A program made the translations under genes and the position numbers. DNA of 13,561 bases, from contig CAJTYH010000055.1 in NCBI GenBank assembly GCA_910583675.1, positions 1 through 13,561 on the forward strand, read 5' to 3'. The stretch is from an uncultured Muribaculaceae bacterium (GTDB lineage Bacteria > Bacteroidota > Bacteroidia > Bacteroidales > Muribaculaceae). The notes beneath the pieces were generated by a model. That model had not been told where the DNA came from, ran no database searches, and saw only the letters and a program-made list of their open reading frames with translations. This document shows, in pieces, positions 1 through 6,126 of this stretch (the first letter of the stretch is position 1; each line of letters opens with the position of its first letter).

Positions 1-53
1 AGAGCGCGACACTGGCAGTGTCGAGGTGAGCGGTTCGAGTCCGCTGTACTCCA
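1..53 (+). tRNA. tRNA-Ala (anticodon GGC), 5' end cut off by the window
   Basis: The anticodon stem pairs positions 7-11 with 19-23 around a seven-base loop, with GGC at 14-16. The T arm pairs 29-33 with 41-45 around TTCGAGT. The 3' acceptor strand is 46-52 and the discriminator base is A53. Position 70 of the tRNA (base 50) is T, as needed for the G3:U70 pair that marks alanine tRNAs, although the partner base lies outside the window. The acceptor 5' strand and most of the D arm are missing. CCA is not encoded, so the tail would be added after transcription. Confidence 0.9.
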
Positions 54-65
54 CTAATCATTCAG

Positions 66-99
66 GCGAACCGAACTTTCGGTTCGCTTTTTGTTTTTT
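66..99 (+). terminator. Rho-independent terminator of tRNA-Ala
   Basis: Positions 66-75 and 78-87 are a perfect 10-bp inverted repeat. The innermost pairs probably open to form the loop. A run of T with a single G follows at 88-99. The hairpin begins 13 bases after the tRNA 3' end. Its T tract overlaps the -33 element of the next promoter. Confidence 0.9.
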
Positions 100-120
100 C
101 ACTAAAAAAGCCTATATTTG
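90..120 (+). promoter_or_regulatory. Bacteroidota-type promoter for mntA-hepT
   Basis: TTTG at 90-93 (-33 element) and TATATTTG at 113-120 (-7 element, consensus TAnnTTTG) are separated by exactly 19 bases, the spacing also found at the tRNA-Arg promoter in this window. The expected transcription start is a few bases after 120, so it falls close to the ATG at 127 and implies a very short leader or none. Confidence 0.75.
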
Positions 121-126
121 TGTCGT

Positions 127-426
127 ATGAAGCTGATAGAAATGAATCTTGACAAGATAATTGCCTTGTGTAAGAAATACAAGGTGGAGAAACTGTGGGT
201 TTTCGGTTCTATCCTTACTTCGCGTTTTAACGATAAAAGCGATGTTGATTTCTCAGTGATTTTTCACTATGACCAAATACAAGACTTATTTGTAACTTTT
301 TTTGATTTCATTGAGGAGCTGCAACAATTGCTTGGTCGTAAAGTGGATTTGGTGGACGAAACAGCTGTAAAAAATTCATATTTTCGCCGCGAACTTGACC
401 GTACCAAATATTTAATTTATGGATGA
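127..426 (+). CDS. mntA: MntA-like nucleotidyltransferase antitoxin (minimal nucleotidyltransferase, MNT)
   Basis: This 99-residue protein belongs to the minimal nucleotidyltransferase family. In MntA-HepT (type VII) toxin-antitoxin systems such a protein inactivates the HEPN toxin by transferring AMP to a tyrosine beside its RNase site. The signature GSX10DXD is complete: Gly27-Ser28, then Asp39 and Asp41, with a likely third metal-binding acid at Asp74. The length fits a stand-alone MNT domain. The ATG at 127 is the first in frame; a TTG at 118 lies inside the -7 element and is excluded. An ATG at 142 would also keep the whole domain and would leave a short leader, so it is a real alternative start. 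The stop overlaps the hepT start by 8 bases, indicating translational coupling. Base composition is AT-richer than the lysS-yqeY block, which suggests acquisition. Confidence 0.85.
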   Translation: MKLIEMNLDKIIALCKKYKVEKLWVFGSILTSRFNDKSDVDFSVIFHYDQIQDLFVTFFDFIEELQQLLGRKVDLVDETAVKNSYFRRELDRTKYLIYG

Positions 427-772
427 GCAAATCGTTAAATATCTGAGTGACATACTCAAATCTATCGGCAATATCGAATTGTTTTGCTCTTCTAGGCCAA
501 AGGAGTTCAAGGTGTTTTGTGATGATGTCTGTTTCCGTAGTGCTGTCCAATGGGAAATTGCAATAATTGGCGAAGCCATGAATCGGATTTTAAAGATTTG
601 TCCTGAAATAACGATTACATCAGCACGAAGAATAGTCAATACCCGTAATTATCTGATACATGGGTACGACAGTCTGAGGGAGGACTTGATCTGGGGGATC
701 GTAATCAATCATTTGCCATTATTGAAAACTGAGGTGTTGCAGCTCATCGAAGCCTCTCATATAATTCGATAA
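419..772 (+). CDS. hepT: HepT-like HEPN-domain RNase toxin (DUF86 family)
   Basis: This 117-residue, predicted all-helical protein is the toxin partner of the preceding gene. The HepT active-site signature RX4HXY is intact: Arg76, His81 and Tyr83. In characterised systems Arg and His are needed for RNA cleavage, and the Tyr is the residue AMPylated by MntA. Length and motif position near the C-terminal third match HepT/DUF86 proteins. The start codon lies inside the last codons of mntA (8-base overlap), so the two should be made in a coupled way. All key residues are present, so there is no sign that the toxin is dead. The function is inferred from the family and the neighbour; the RNA target cannot be read from sequence. 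Confidence 0.85.
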   Translation: MDEQIVKYLSDILKSIGNIELFCSSRPKEFKVFCDDVCFRSAVQWEIAIIGEAMNRILKICPEITITSARRIVNTRNYLIHGYDSLREDLIWGIVINHLPLLKTEVLQLIEASHIIR

Positions 773-951
773 ATAGTCGGGATACTCCATTCCATTTCAA
801 AGAAGCTGTCATAACGGCTCAGGATGCTTGTCTTTGAATATAACCGATTTCGGGTCTTCCACCAACCGGTGGATTCCATTTGGGTGTAACCGCCAACCGG
901 AAAAATCCGCTGGCAACAACATTTTGAGTGGTGGAAGTGGGATGGTCGCTT
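773..951. other. Gene-free gap after hepT with a bulged inverted repeat
   Basis: No credible coding region is visible. An inverted repeat pairs 796-803 with 831-838 and can extend, with a two-base bulge, by pairing 804-806 with 826-828. It has no T tract, so it is not a standard terminator, but it could shape the 3' end of the mntA-hepT transcript. A small 6-bp stem (858-863 with 868-873) follows. The sequence CCAACCGG occurs twice, near 862-869 and 892-899. The gap may be decayed accessory DNA. Confidence 0.4.
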
Positions 952-995
952 AAAAAAATGGAGGCGTGCCTAAATTAGGGGAAAGGCACGCCTCC
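952..995 (-). terminator. Rho-independent terminator of tRNA-Arg
   Basis: Positions 960-971 and 984-995 form a perfect 12-bp GC-rich stem with a 12-base loop. Seven A residues at 952-958 give the U tract on the minus strand. The hairpin begins 22 bases after the 3' end of the minus-strand tRNA-Arg. No T tract follows on the plus side, so it should act mainly on the tRNA transcript. Confidence 0.9.
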
Positions 996-1017
996 GAGGG
1001 TTTGGTGGGGTTGGGGG

Positions 1018-1091
1018 TGATTCGCACAGGATTCAAACCTGTAACCTTCTGATCCGTAGTCAGATGCTCTATTCAGTTGAGCTAGCGAACC
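1018..1091 (-). tRNA. tRNA-Arg (anticodon ACG)
   Basis: A complete 74-base cloverleaf reads on the minus strand. The acceptor pairs 1085-1091 with 1019-1025 (one G:T wobble) and the discriminator A is at 1018. The D arm has a GCTC/GAGC stem. The anticodon stem TCTGA/TCAGA encloses a seven-base loop with ACG. The T arm is ACAGG/CCTGT around TTTGAAT. CCA is not encoded. ACG would be read as ICG after deamination and decode CGU, CGC and CGA. Confidence 0.95.
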
Positions 1092-1155
1092 AGCTTTTCA
1101 AGAAACTAAATTCTCTTTGTTTGCAGTCAGATGCCGTGGCTTCTGATTTGCGATT

Positions 1156-1187
1156 GCAAAGTTACGACCTTTTTTCTAATTGCCAAA
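1156..1187 (-). promoter_or_regulatory. Bacteroidota-type promoter for tRNA-Arg
   Basis: On the minus strand TTTG (plus positions 1184-1187) is followed after exactly 19 bases by TAACTTTGC (1156-1164), a full match to the TAnnTTTGC form of the -7 element. The expected start lies roughly 60 bases before the mature tRNA 5' end, leaving a 5' leader to be removed. Confidence 0.8.
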
Positions 1188-1277
1188 ATTTTGCCGGGAT
1201 TTTTTATTCAAATGGTGATTTTTTTTGCCGGTGGGGTTTTTCGTCCTCCGAAAGTGGCTTTTTGTTTGGCTATTTTG

Positions 1278-1286
1278 TAACTTTGC
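1278..1286 (+). promoter_or_regulatory. -7 element of the lysS promoter
   Basis: TAACTTTGC is a full match to the Bacteroidota -7 consensus and is the same nine-base string used by the divergent tRNA-Arg promoter. No good TTTG lies 19 bases upstream; the nearest TTTG copies are too close (1261-1268). The predicted start would give lysS a leader of roughly 20 bases. The span 1092-1277 is otherwise AT-rich with long T runs and no gene. Confidence 0.65.
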
Positions 1287-1314
1287 GTTTAATTACAGGA
1301 ATAGTGCGAATAAT

Positions 1315-3102
1315 ATGAACATACTCGAACTTAGTGAGCAAGAGATAGTGCGCCGCCAGTCGCTTGAGCAGTTGCGGCAGATGGGGATAGACCCTTATCC
1401 CGCAGCGGAGTTTCCCGTTACGGGCTATACTGACGAGATAAAGGAGACCTTTACCGATGTGCCGGTGGATGCCGATGGCAATCCTTTGGCCGACGCGCCG
1501 GCTCCCCGTCAGGTTAGTGTGGCAGGACGTGTGATGGGTCGCCGCATCATGGGCAAGGCCTCTTTCATGGAGCTACAGGATGCCCGCGGACGCATACAGG
1601 TGTATGTGAACCGCGACGAGCTGTGCCCCGGAGAGGACAAGGATCTGTACAACGTTGTCTTCAAGAAACTGCTTGACATAGGCGATTTCGTTGGAGTGGA
1701 GGGATACGTGTTCCGAACCCAGACCGGCGAGATCTCCATCCATGCGCAGAAACTTACCGTGCTTGGCAAGTCGCTGAGACCTCTTCCCATCGTAAAGGTG
1801 AAGGACGGGGTGACCTACGACTCATTCGACGATCCGGAGCTTCGCTATCGTCGCCGCTATGTGGATCTTGTGGTCAACGACGGTGTGAAGGAGATCTTCG
1901 TCAAGCGTACCAAGGTGTTCACGGCAATGAGAAACTACTTCAACGAGCATGGCTACATGGAGGTGGAGACCCCCATCCTGCAGGCCATACCCGGAGGAGC
2001 CGCAGCCCGTCCGTTCATAACGCACCACAACGCCCTTGACATACCGCTGTATCTGCGTATTGCGGACGAGTTGTATCTGAAGCGCCTGATTGTAGGCGGT
2101 TTCGAGGGCGTATATGAGTTCTCGAAGAACTTCCGCAACGAGGGCATGGATCGCACCCACAACCCCGAGTTCACCTGTATGGAGATCTACGTCTCCTACA
2201 AGGATTACAATTGGATGATGGCCTTCACCGAACGCATGCTGGAGCGCATATGCATGGAAGTGAACGGCACCACGGAGGTCAAGGTAGGGGACAACACGAT
2301 CTCCTTCAAGGCTCCTTTCCCGCGTGTCACCATGCGCGATGCCATCCTCGAGCATACGGGATATGACATAAACGGGCGTTCAGAGGAGGAACTTCGTGAG
2401 GCCGCACGTTCGATGGGAATCGAGGTTGACGAAACCATGGGTAAGGGCAAGCTGATCGACGAAATTTTCGGCGAGAAGTGCGAGGGCACATACATACAGC
2501 CCACTTTCATCATCGATTATCCCATAGAGATGTCGCCGCTTACCAAGCGCCATCGCGACAATCCCGAGCTTACCGAGCGTTTCGAGCTGATGGTCAACGG
2601 CAAGGAGCTGGCCAATGCCTATTCCGAGCTGAACGATCCGATAGACCAGTACGAGCGTTTCGTGGAGCAGATGCGCCTATCCGAGAAGGGGGACGACGAG
2701 GCCATGATCATTGATCACGACTTTATTCGCGCACTCGAATACGGCATGCCACCAACTTCCGGAATGGGCATCGGCATGGATCGTCTGGTAATGCTCATGA
2801 CCGGTCAGACAACCATTCAGGAGGTGCTGTTGTTCCCGCAGATGCGTCCCGAGAAAGTGGCGCGGCGCGACAAGCCCGAAGCTTACGCCCAGTTCGGCGT
2901 GGATGAGTCTTGGGTGGCTCCTCTTCAGAAGGCAGGTGTACTTACCGTGGAGGCTTTGGGAGCCGCAACCCCAGGCAAGTTGCATCAGGAACTTTGTGGA
3001 ATCAACAAGAAATATCATCTCGGACTTAAGAATCCGACAATAGACGAGGTTACCGCATGGGTGGAGGCCGCCTCTTCTGCCACCGCCAACGAACCGGAAT
3101 GA
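1315..3102 (+). CDS. lysS: Lysyl-tRNA synthetase, class II
   Basis: The enzyme charges tRNA-Lys with lysine using ATP in the cytoplasm. The order of parts is an N-terminal helical region, an OB-fold anticodon-binding domain (about residues 60-145), and the class II catalytic core. The core shows motif 2 with an FRNEGMD segment and motif 3 with GMGIGMDR. The 595-residue length exceeds the roughly 505 residues of E. coli LysS because about 80 residues follow the usual end at MRPEK. That tail has a helix-hairpin-helix-like pattern and is characteristic of Bacteroidota enzymes. The ATG at 1315 is chosen because it follows the -7 element by a short leader. An in-frame ATG at 1225 would start upstream of the promoter. 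It heads a long co-directional cluster, with gpsA 45 bp downstream. Confidence 0.97.
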   Translation: MNILELSEQEIVRRQSLEQLRQMGIDPYPAAEFPVTGYTDEIKETFTDVPVDADGNPLADAPAPRQVSVAGRVMGRRIMGKASFMELQDARGRIQVYVNRDELCPGEDKDLYNVVFKKLLDIGDFVGVEGYVFRTQTGEISIHAQKLTVLGKSLRPLPIVKVKDGVTYDSFDDPELRYRRRYVDLVVNDGVKEIFVKRTKVFTAMRNYFNEHGYMEVETPILQAIPGGAAARPFITHHNALDIPLYLRIADELYLKRLIVGGFEGVYEFSKNFRNEGMDRTHNPEFTCMEIYVSYKDYNWMMAFTERMLERICMEVNGTTEVKVGDNTISFKAPFPRVTMRDAILEHTGYDINGRSEEELREAARSMGIEVDETMGKGKLIDEIFGEKCEGTYIQPTFIIDYPIEMSPLTKRHRDNPELTERFELMVNGKELANAYSELNDPIDQYERFVEQMRLSEKGDDEAMIIDHDFIRALEYGMPPTSGMGIGMDRLVMLMTGQTTIQEVLLFPQMRPEKVARRDKPEAYAQFGVDESWVAPLQKAGVLTVEALGAATPGKLHQELCGINKKYHLGLKNPTIDEVTAWVEAASSATANEPE

Positions 3103-3147
3103 CATCGCAGGTGTTTCCACCTTATTGAAACATGTATATATAAGGAT

Positions 3148-4155
3148 ATGCTAACAAAAGACTTCCCGGGAAGAGTAGCCGTGATGGGCGGGGGCAGCTG
3201 GGCCACAGCGTTGGCCAAGTTGCTGTTGCGCAACCGCGACACTATCCTGTGGTACATGCGTCGCGACGATCGCATCGAGGAGTTCATGCGCGAGGGGCAC
3301 AACCCCGCGTATCTTACCGACGTGCAGTTCGACGTGCAGCGCATAGAGTTCTCATCAGATATCAATTATGTGGCCCAGGAGGCTGATACGTTGCTCCTGG
3401 TGATGCCTTCCCCTTACTTCAAAAGCCATCTTGAAAAACTGAACGTAGACATCAGCAAGAAATTCGTGGTCTCAGCCGTGAAAGGTATCGTGCCGGGAGA
3501 GAACATGCTCGTAACCGACTATATGCGCGACACTTTCCATGTGGCAGACGATCATCTGCTGGTAGTCAGCGGCCCCTGCCATGCCGAGGAGGTGGCGCTT
3601 GACCGTCCTACCTACCTTACCATCGGTTGCAAGGACATAGAGGCTGCCAAGCGGTTCGGAAGATGCATATGCGGTTCTAAGAACTGTCATGCCATACCCA
3701 CCACCGATGTGGACGGGGTCGAGTATGCAGGAGTGCTCAAGAACGTGTATGCCATCGCAGCCGGCATAGTGCACGGCATGAAGAAGGGGGACAACTTCCT
3801 TGCCATGCTTGTGAGCAATGCCATTCGTGAGATGGAGCATTTCCTGGATGCCGTGTATCCGCGTCCGAGGCAGATATGCGACAGCGTATATCTCGGTGAT
3901 CTTCTTGTCACGGCATATTCCCGTTTCAGCCGCAATCACAATTTCGGCTCCATGATCGGGAAAGGATATTCCGTCAAGGCAGCGATGATGGAGATGGAAC
4001 AGACTGCGGAAGGATATTACGGAGCAAAGTGCATCCATGAGATCAACGGGAGGTACGAGGTGGCGATGCCCATTGCCGATACCGTGTACGATATTCTGTA
4101 CCGGCGTATGCGGCCTGAGTATGCCCTTAGCCGATTGTCTGAACACCTTGACTGA
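3148..4155 (+). CDS. gpsA: NAD(P)-dependent glycerol-3-phosphate dehydrogenase
   Basis: The protein reduces dihydroxyacetone phosphate to sn-glycerol-3-phosphate, the backbone of membrane phospholipids. Its 335 residues match the family. The N-terminal Rossmann fold carries GGGSWA at 14-19. A VKGI segment (111-114) and SGPCHAEEVA (141-150) are typical of GpsA. Lys198 in GVLKNVYAIAAG is the expected catalytic lysine. The gene follows lysS by 45 bases without a visible promoter and precedes the ABC ATPase by 11 bases, so co-transcription is likely. As I recall, lysS-gpsA is a recurrent pair in Bacteroidales, often followed by pgi, which is absent here. Confidence 0.96.
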   Translation: MLTKDFPGRVAVMGGGSWATALAKLLLRNRDTILWYMRRDDRIEEFMREGHNPAYLTDVQFDVQRIEFSSDINYVAQEADTLLLVMPSPYFKSHLEKLNVDISKKFVVSAVKGIVPGENMLVTDYMRDTFHVADDHLLVVSGPCHAEEVALDRPTYLTIGCKDIEAAKRFGRCICGSKNCHAIPTTDVDGVEYAGVLKNVYAIAAGIVHGMKKGDNFLAMLVSNAIREMEHFLDAVYPRPRQICDSVYLGDLLVTAYSRFSRNHNFGSMIGKGYSVKAAMMEMEQTAEGYYGAKCIHEINGRYEVAMPIADTVYDILYRRMRPEYALSRLSEHLD

Positions 4156-4166
4156 AACTTACGGCA

Positions 4167-4862
4167 ATGAACGCATCCGACGGCAACACTGATATCCTGA
4201 TCTCGCTGCGCGACATACACAAGAGTTTCGAACGCCTTGAAGTCATTCGCGGCGTGAGTCTTGATGTGCGCAGGAGCGAGGTGATGTCAATTGTGGGGCC
4301 GAGCGGAGCAGGAAAGACTACGTTGCTGCAGATCATGGGGACGCTTGACCGCCCTGACAGCGGAAGCGTGTCCTATGCCGGTGAGGACGTGTTCAGCCTC
4401 AATGACCGCAAATTGACCCGTTTCCGTAACCGTCGCATAGGTTTCGTGTTTCAGTTCCACCAATTGCTGCCCGAGTTTTCAATGCTTGAGAACGTCGCGA
4501 TGCCGGCTCTGATAGGTGGGATGGCACGTGGAAAGGCTTTTGAGCATGCGCGTGAGCTTATCGGCTACCTGGGACTGACGGATCGGGCTGACCATCGCCC
4601 GTCGCAGCTTTCCGGTGGGGAAAGGCAGCGTGCGGCAGTGGCGAGGGCTTTGATGAACCATCCGGATGTGGTGCTTGCCGATGAGCCTTCCGGAAGTCTT
4701 GACACGCATAACCGCCGCGAACTCCACAAGCTATTCTTTGACCTCAGAAGGGACATGGGGCAGACTTTCGTGATAGTGACGCATGACGAGTCGCTTGCTG
4801 CGGATTCAGACAGGGTGGTGCATATGACCGACGGATTGGTCACCCAAATAACAGAACGTTAA
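4167..4862 (+). CDS. lolD: LolD-like ABC transporter ATP-binding protein
   Basis: This 231-residue ATPase belongs to the LolD/MacB-like group of ABC proteins. In the Lol system the ATPase drives release of lipoproteins from the inner membrane. All nucleotide-binding elements are present: Walker A GPSGAGKT (44-51), a Q-loop around Gln96, the signature LSGGER (148-153), Walker B VVLADE (168-173) and a switch His near THDES. The ATG at 4167 lies 11 bases after gpsA. No LolC/LolE-type permease is in the window, so the partner must be encoded elsewhere and the LolD assignment rests on sequence type. An ATPase for another exporter of the same group is the main alternative. The next gene encodes a probable lipoprotein, which is suggestive but not evidence of a link. 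Confidence 0.8.
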   Translation: MNASDGNTDILISLRDIHKSFERLEVIRGVSLDVRRSEVMSIVGPSGAGKTTLLQIMGTLDRPDSGSVSYAGEDVFSLNDRKLTRFRNRRIGFVFQFHQLLPEFSMLENVAMPALIGGMARGKAFEHARELIGYLGLTDRADHRPSQLSGGERQRAAVARALMNHPDVVLADEPSGSLDTHNRRELHKLFFDLRRDMGQTFVIVTHDESLAADSDRVVHMTDGLVTQITER

Positions 4863-4898
4863 CGATGAAGCCCGATTGCTTCCGGGCACATAGGAAAA

Positions 4899-5672
4899 AT
4901 GAATATGACGCATAGACTTACACGTATTGTTGCCTGGATAGCGACAAGTTTGTTGCTCCCATCCCTGCAATCCGCTTGCTCCGACAAGGAAAGCGGCGAC
5001 GTGTGCTATGCGACATTGTACGACGTAGTGGAATATGCCGGGCATGATGCTATCGGAAACACTGTCTTCACGCTCTATGCGCCTGATGCAGAGACTCCAG
5101 CCACCCTTAAGGCATCTTCGCAGGTAGACACCGGGGATCTGGAAGCAGGGGAGTGCATGCTTCTGGGGTATGTGCCGCTGAATGGTAAGTCTTATACTTC
5201 GGGAACGGTAGATGTGAAGGCGGTCGGAGTCGTGACCAATGACCGTCTTATGAAGGGTAAGCCCGAGACACTTACGGACTGGGATTCGGATCCTGTATGG
5301 CTTGCAAGCCTATGGCGTGCCGGCGGCAAGGTTGTGATGCGCATGCAACTTGTCTACGATAACAAACCGAGGATCTTCAGGTTGGTAGTGGACGAGACCA
5401 CGATCAATGACGAATACCCCGATGCCTATCTGGTAAATATCCGCCGCAATGACTCCGAAAATTTCATGCGGCAGTATTACGTGGCGTTCGACGTGCATGC
5501 CCTATGGACTTACGCCACATGCAAGGGGTTGCGCATACACGTGAACAATTCAAACGACACTTCGCTGAGGGAATTCCTGATAGAGAAACCCTCAAGTTAC
5601 GCATCAGGCGGTGAGGAAGAAATACCCGACGGATCTGTTCCTGATGATCCCGACGGGGAAACGAATGAATAA
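4899..5672 (+). CDS. NigD-like lipoprotein
   Basis: The 257-residue product has an N-terminal hydrophobic signal segment (about 8-24) ending in a relaxed lipobox before Cys27. Acidic residues follow the cysteine, as in Bacteroidota lipoproteins exported to the surface. The rest fits the NigD-like family: a small beta domain (about 35-110), a linker with DWDSDPVW, then a beta-sandwich domain beginning SLWRAGGK and containing LVVDE. The last roughly 25 residues are an acidic Asp/Pro/Glu tail, probably disordered. NigD-like proteins are common in this phylum; the first member is linked to a bacteriocin operon, but the general function is unknown. An ATG two codons downstream is an alternative start. 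It lies 36 bases after the LolD-like gene and is followed by DUF3467. Confidence 0.72.
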   Translation: MNMTHRLTRIVAWIATSLLLPSLQSACSDKESGDVCYATLYDVVEYAGHDAIGNTVFTLYAPDAETPATLKASSQVDTGDLEAGECMLLGYVPLNGKSYTSGTVDVKAVGVVTNDRLMKGKPETLTDWDSDPVWLASLWRAGGKVVMRMQLVYDNKPRIFRLVVDETTINDEYPDAYLVNIRRNDSENFMRQYYVAFDVHALWTYATCKGLRIHVNNSNDTSLREFLIEKPSSYASGGEEEIPDGSVPDDPDGETNE

Positions 5673-5705
5673 ACAATAGTACATTAACCTAAAAACATAA
5701 GAACA

Positions 5706-6026
5706 ATGGCAGAAAACAAGCAAGAAATAAAGATCGAGTTAACTCCCGAAATTGCTGCGGGACACTATGCAAACCTCGCTGTGATCTCGCATTCAGGGGG
5801 TGAGTTCTTCCTTGACTTCATCAATGTGGCTCCCAACATGCCCCAGGCACGTGTGCAGAGCCGCATCATCATGACACCGGAGAATGCGAAGAACCTTCTT
5901 TTCGCTCTCCGCGACAATATCCAGAAGTATGAGGGCACTTTCGGCGAGATCGTGCGCAAGGCTCCCAAGGGTGGCAACAATGGTGCCAATAACGGTGGCA
6001 CACTGCCCAATCCGTTCCAGGCTTAA
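5706..6026 (+). CDS. DUF3467 domain protein
   Basis: This 106-residue protein matches the small DUF3467 family, widespread in Bacteroidota and of unknown function. The recognisable core runs from about residue 8 to 85 and includes HYANLAVISHSGGEFFLDF and an arginine-containing RVQSRIIMTPENAKNLL segment. A short Gly/Asn-rich low-complexity tail follows, ending LPNPFQA. There is no signal peptide or membrane segment, so it is probably cytoplasmic. The leader is A-rich with no strong Shine-Dalgarno sequence, which is usual for well-expressed genes in this phylum. As I recall, in other Bacteroidales the gene often follows rpoC, so its place between a lipoprotein gene and cysS is a local arrangement. 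Confidence 0.82.
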   Translation: MAENKQEIKIELTPEIAAGHYANLAVISHSGGEFFLDFINVAPNMPQARVQSRIIMTPENAKNLLFALRDNIQKYEGTFGEIVRKAPKGGNNGANNGGTLPNPFQA

Positions 6027-6055
6027 TCAGCCGGAATGAAGTTTATGGAATCCGT

Positions 6056-6083
6056 CCCGGTGTGCGCCAAAGCGCGCTCCGGG
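6056..6083 (+). other. GC-rich hairpin between DUF3467 and cysS
   Basis: Positions 6056-6067 pair with 6072-6083 around the loop CAAA, with one T:T mismatch and one G:T wobble in 12 positions. No T tract follows, so it is not a standard terminator. It could be a weak terminator, an mRNA-stabilising 3' end or a 5' leader element of cysS, whose ATG lies 43 bases downstream. Confidence 0.45.
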
Positions 6084-6126
6084 CGTATTCATTGAATTTG
6101 ATTACCATTCACATCATAATCCGACA

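Noticed and set aside
1058..1134. Ten-base direct repeat (1058-1067 and 1125-1134), one copy inside tRNA-Arg, considered as an attachment site
   Set aside because: It is short, lies near the anticodon side and not the tRNA 3' end, flanks nothing but promoter DNA, and there is no integrase. Chance is sufficient.
1064..1318. An 84-codon plus-strand open frame before lysS, and the longer in-frame lysS start at 1225
   Set aside because: The frame overlaps tRNA-Arg and both promoters. The 1225 start lies upstream of the lysS -7 element and would add 30 residues unlike any LysRS N-terminus.
1822..2355. A 177-codon minus-strand open frame inside lysS
   Set aside because: It is opposite conserved class II catalytic motifs and shows the composition of an antisense frame.
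3472..4146. A 224-codon minus-strand open frame inside gpsA
   Set aside because: It is opposite the conserved GpsA core, has no domain, and is His-rich as expected of a shadow.
4869..4886. GCCCG/CGGGC mini-hairpin between the LolD-like gene and the lipoprotein gene
   Set aside because: A 5-bp stem with an 8-base loop and no T tract is too weak to call as a terminator or regulator.
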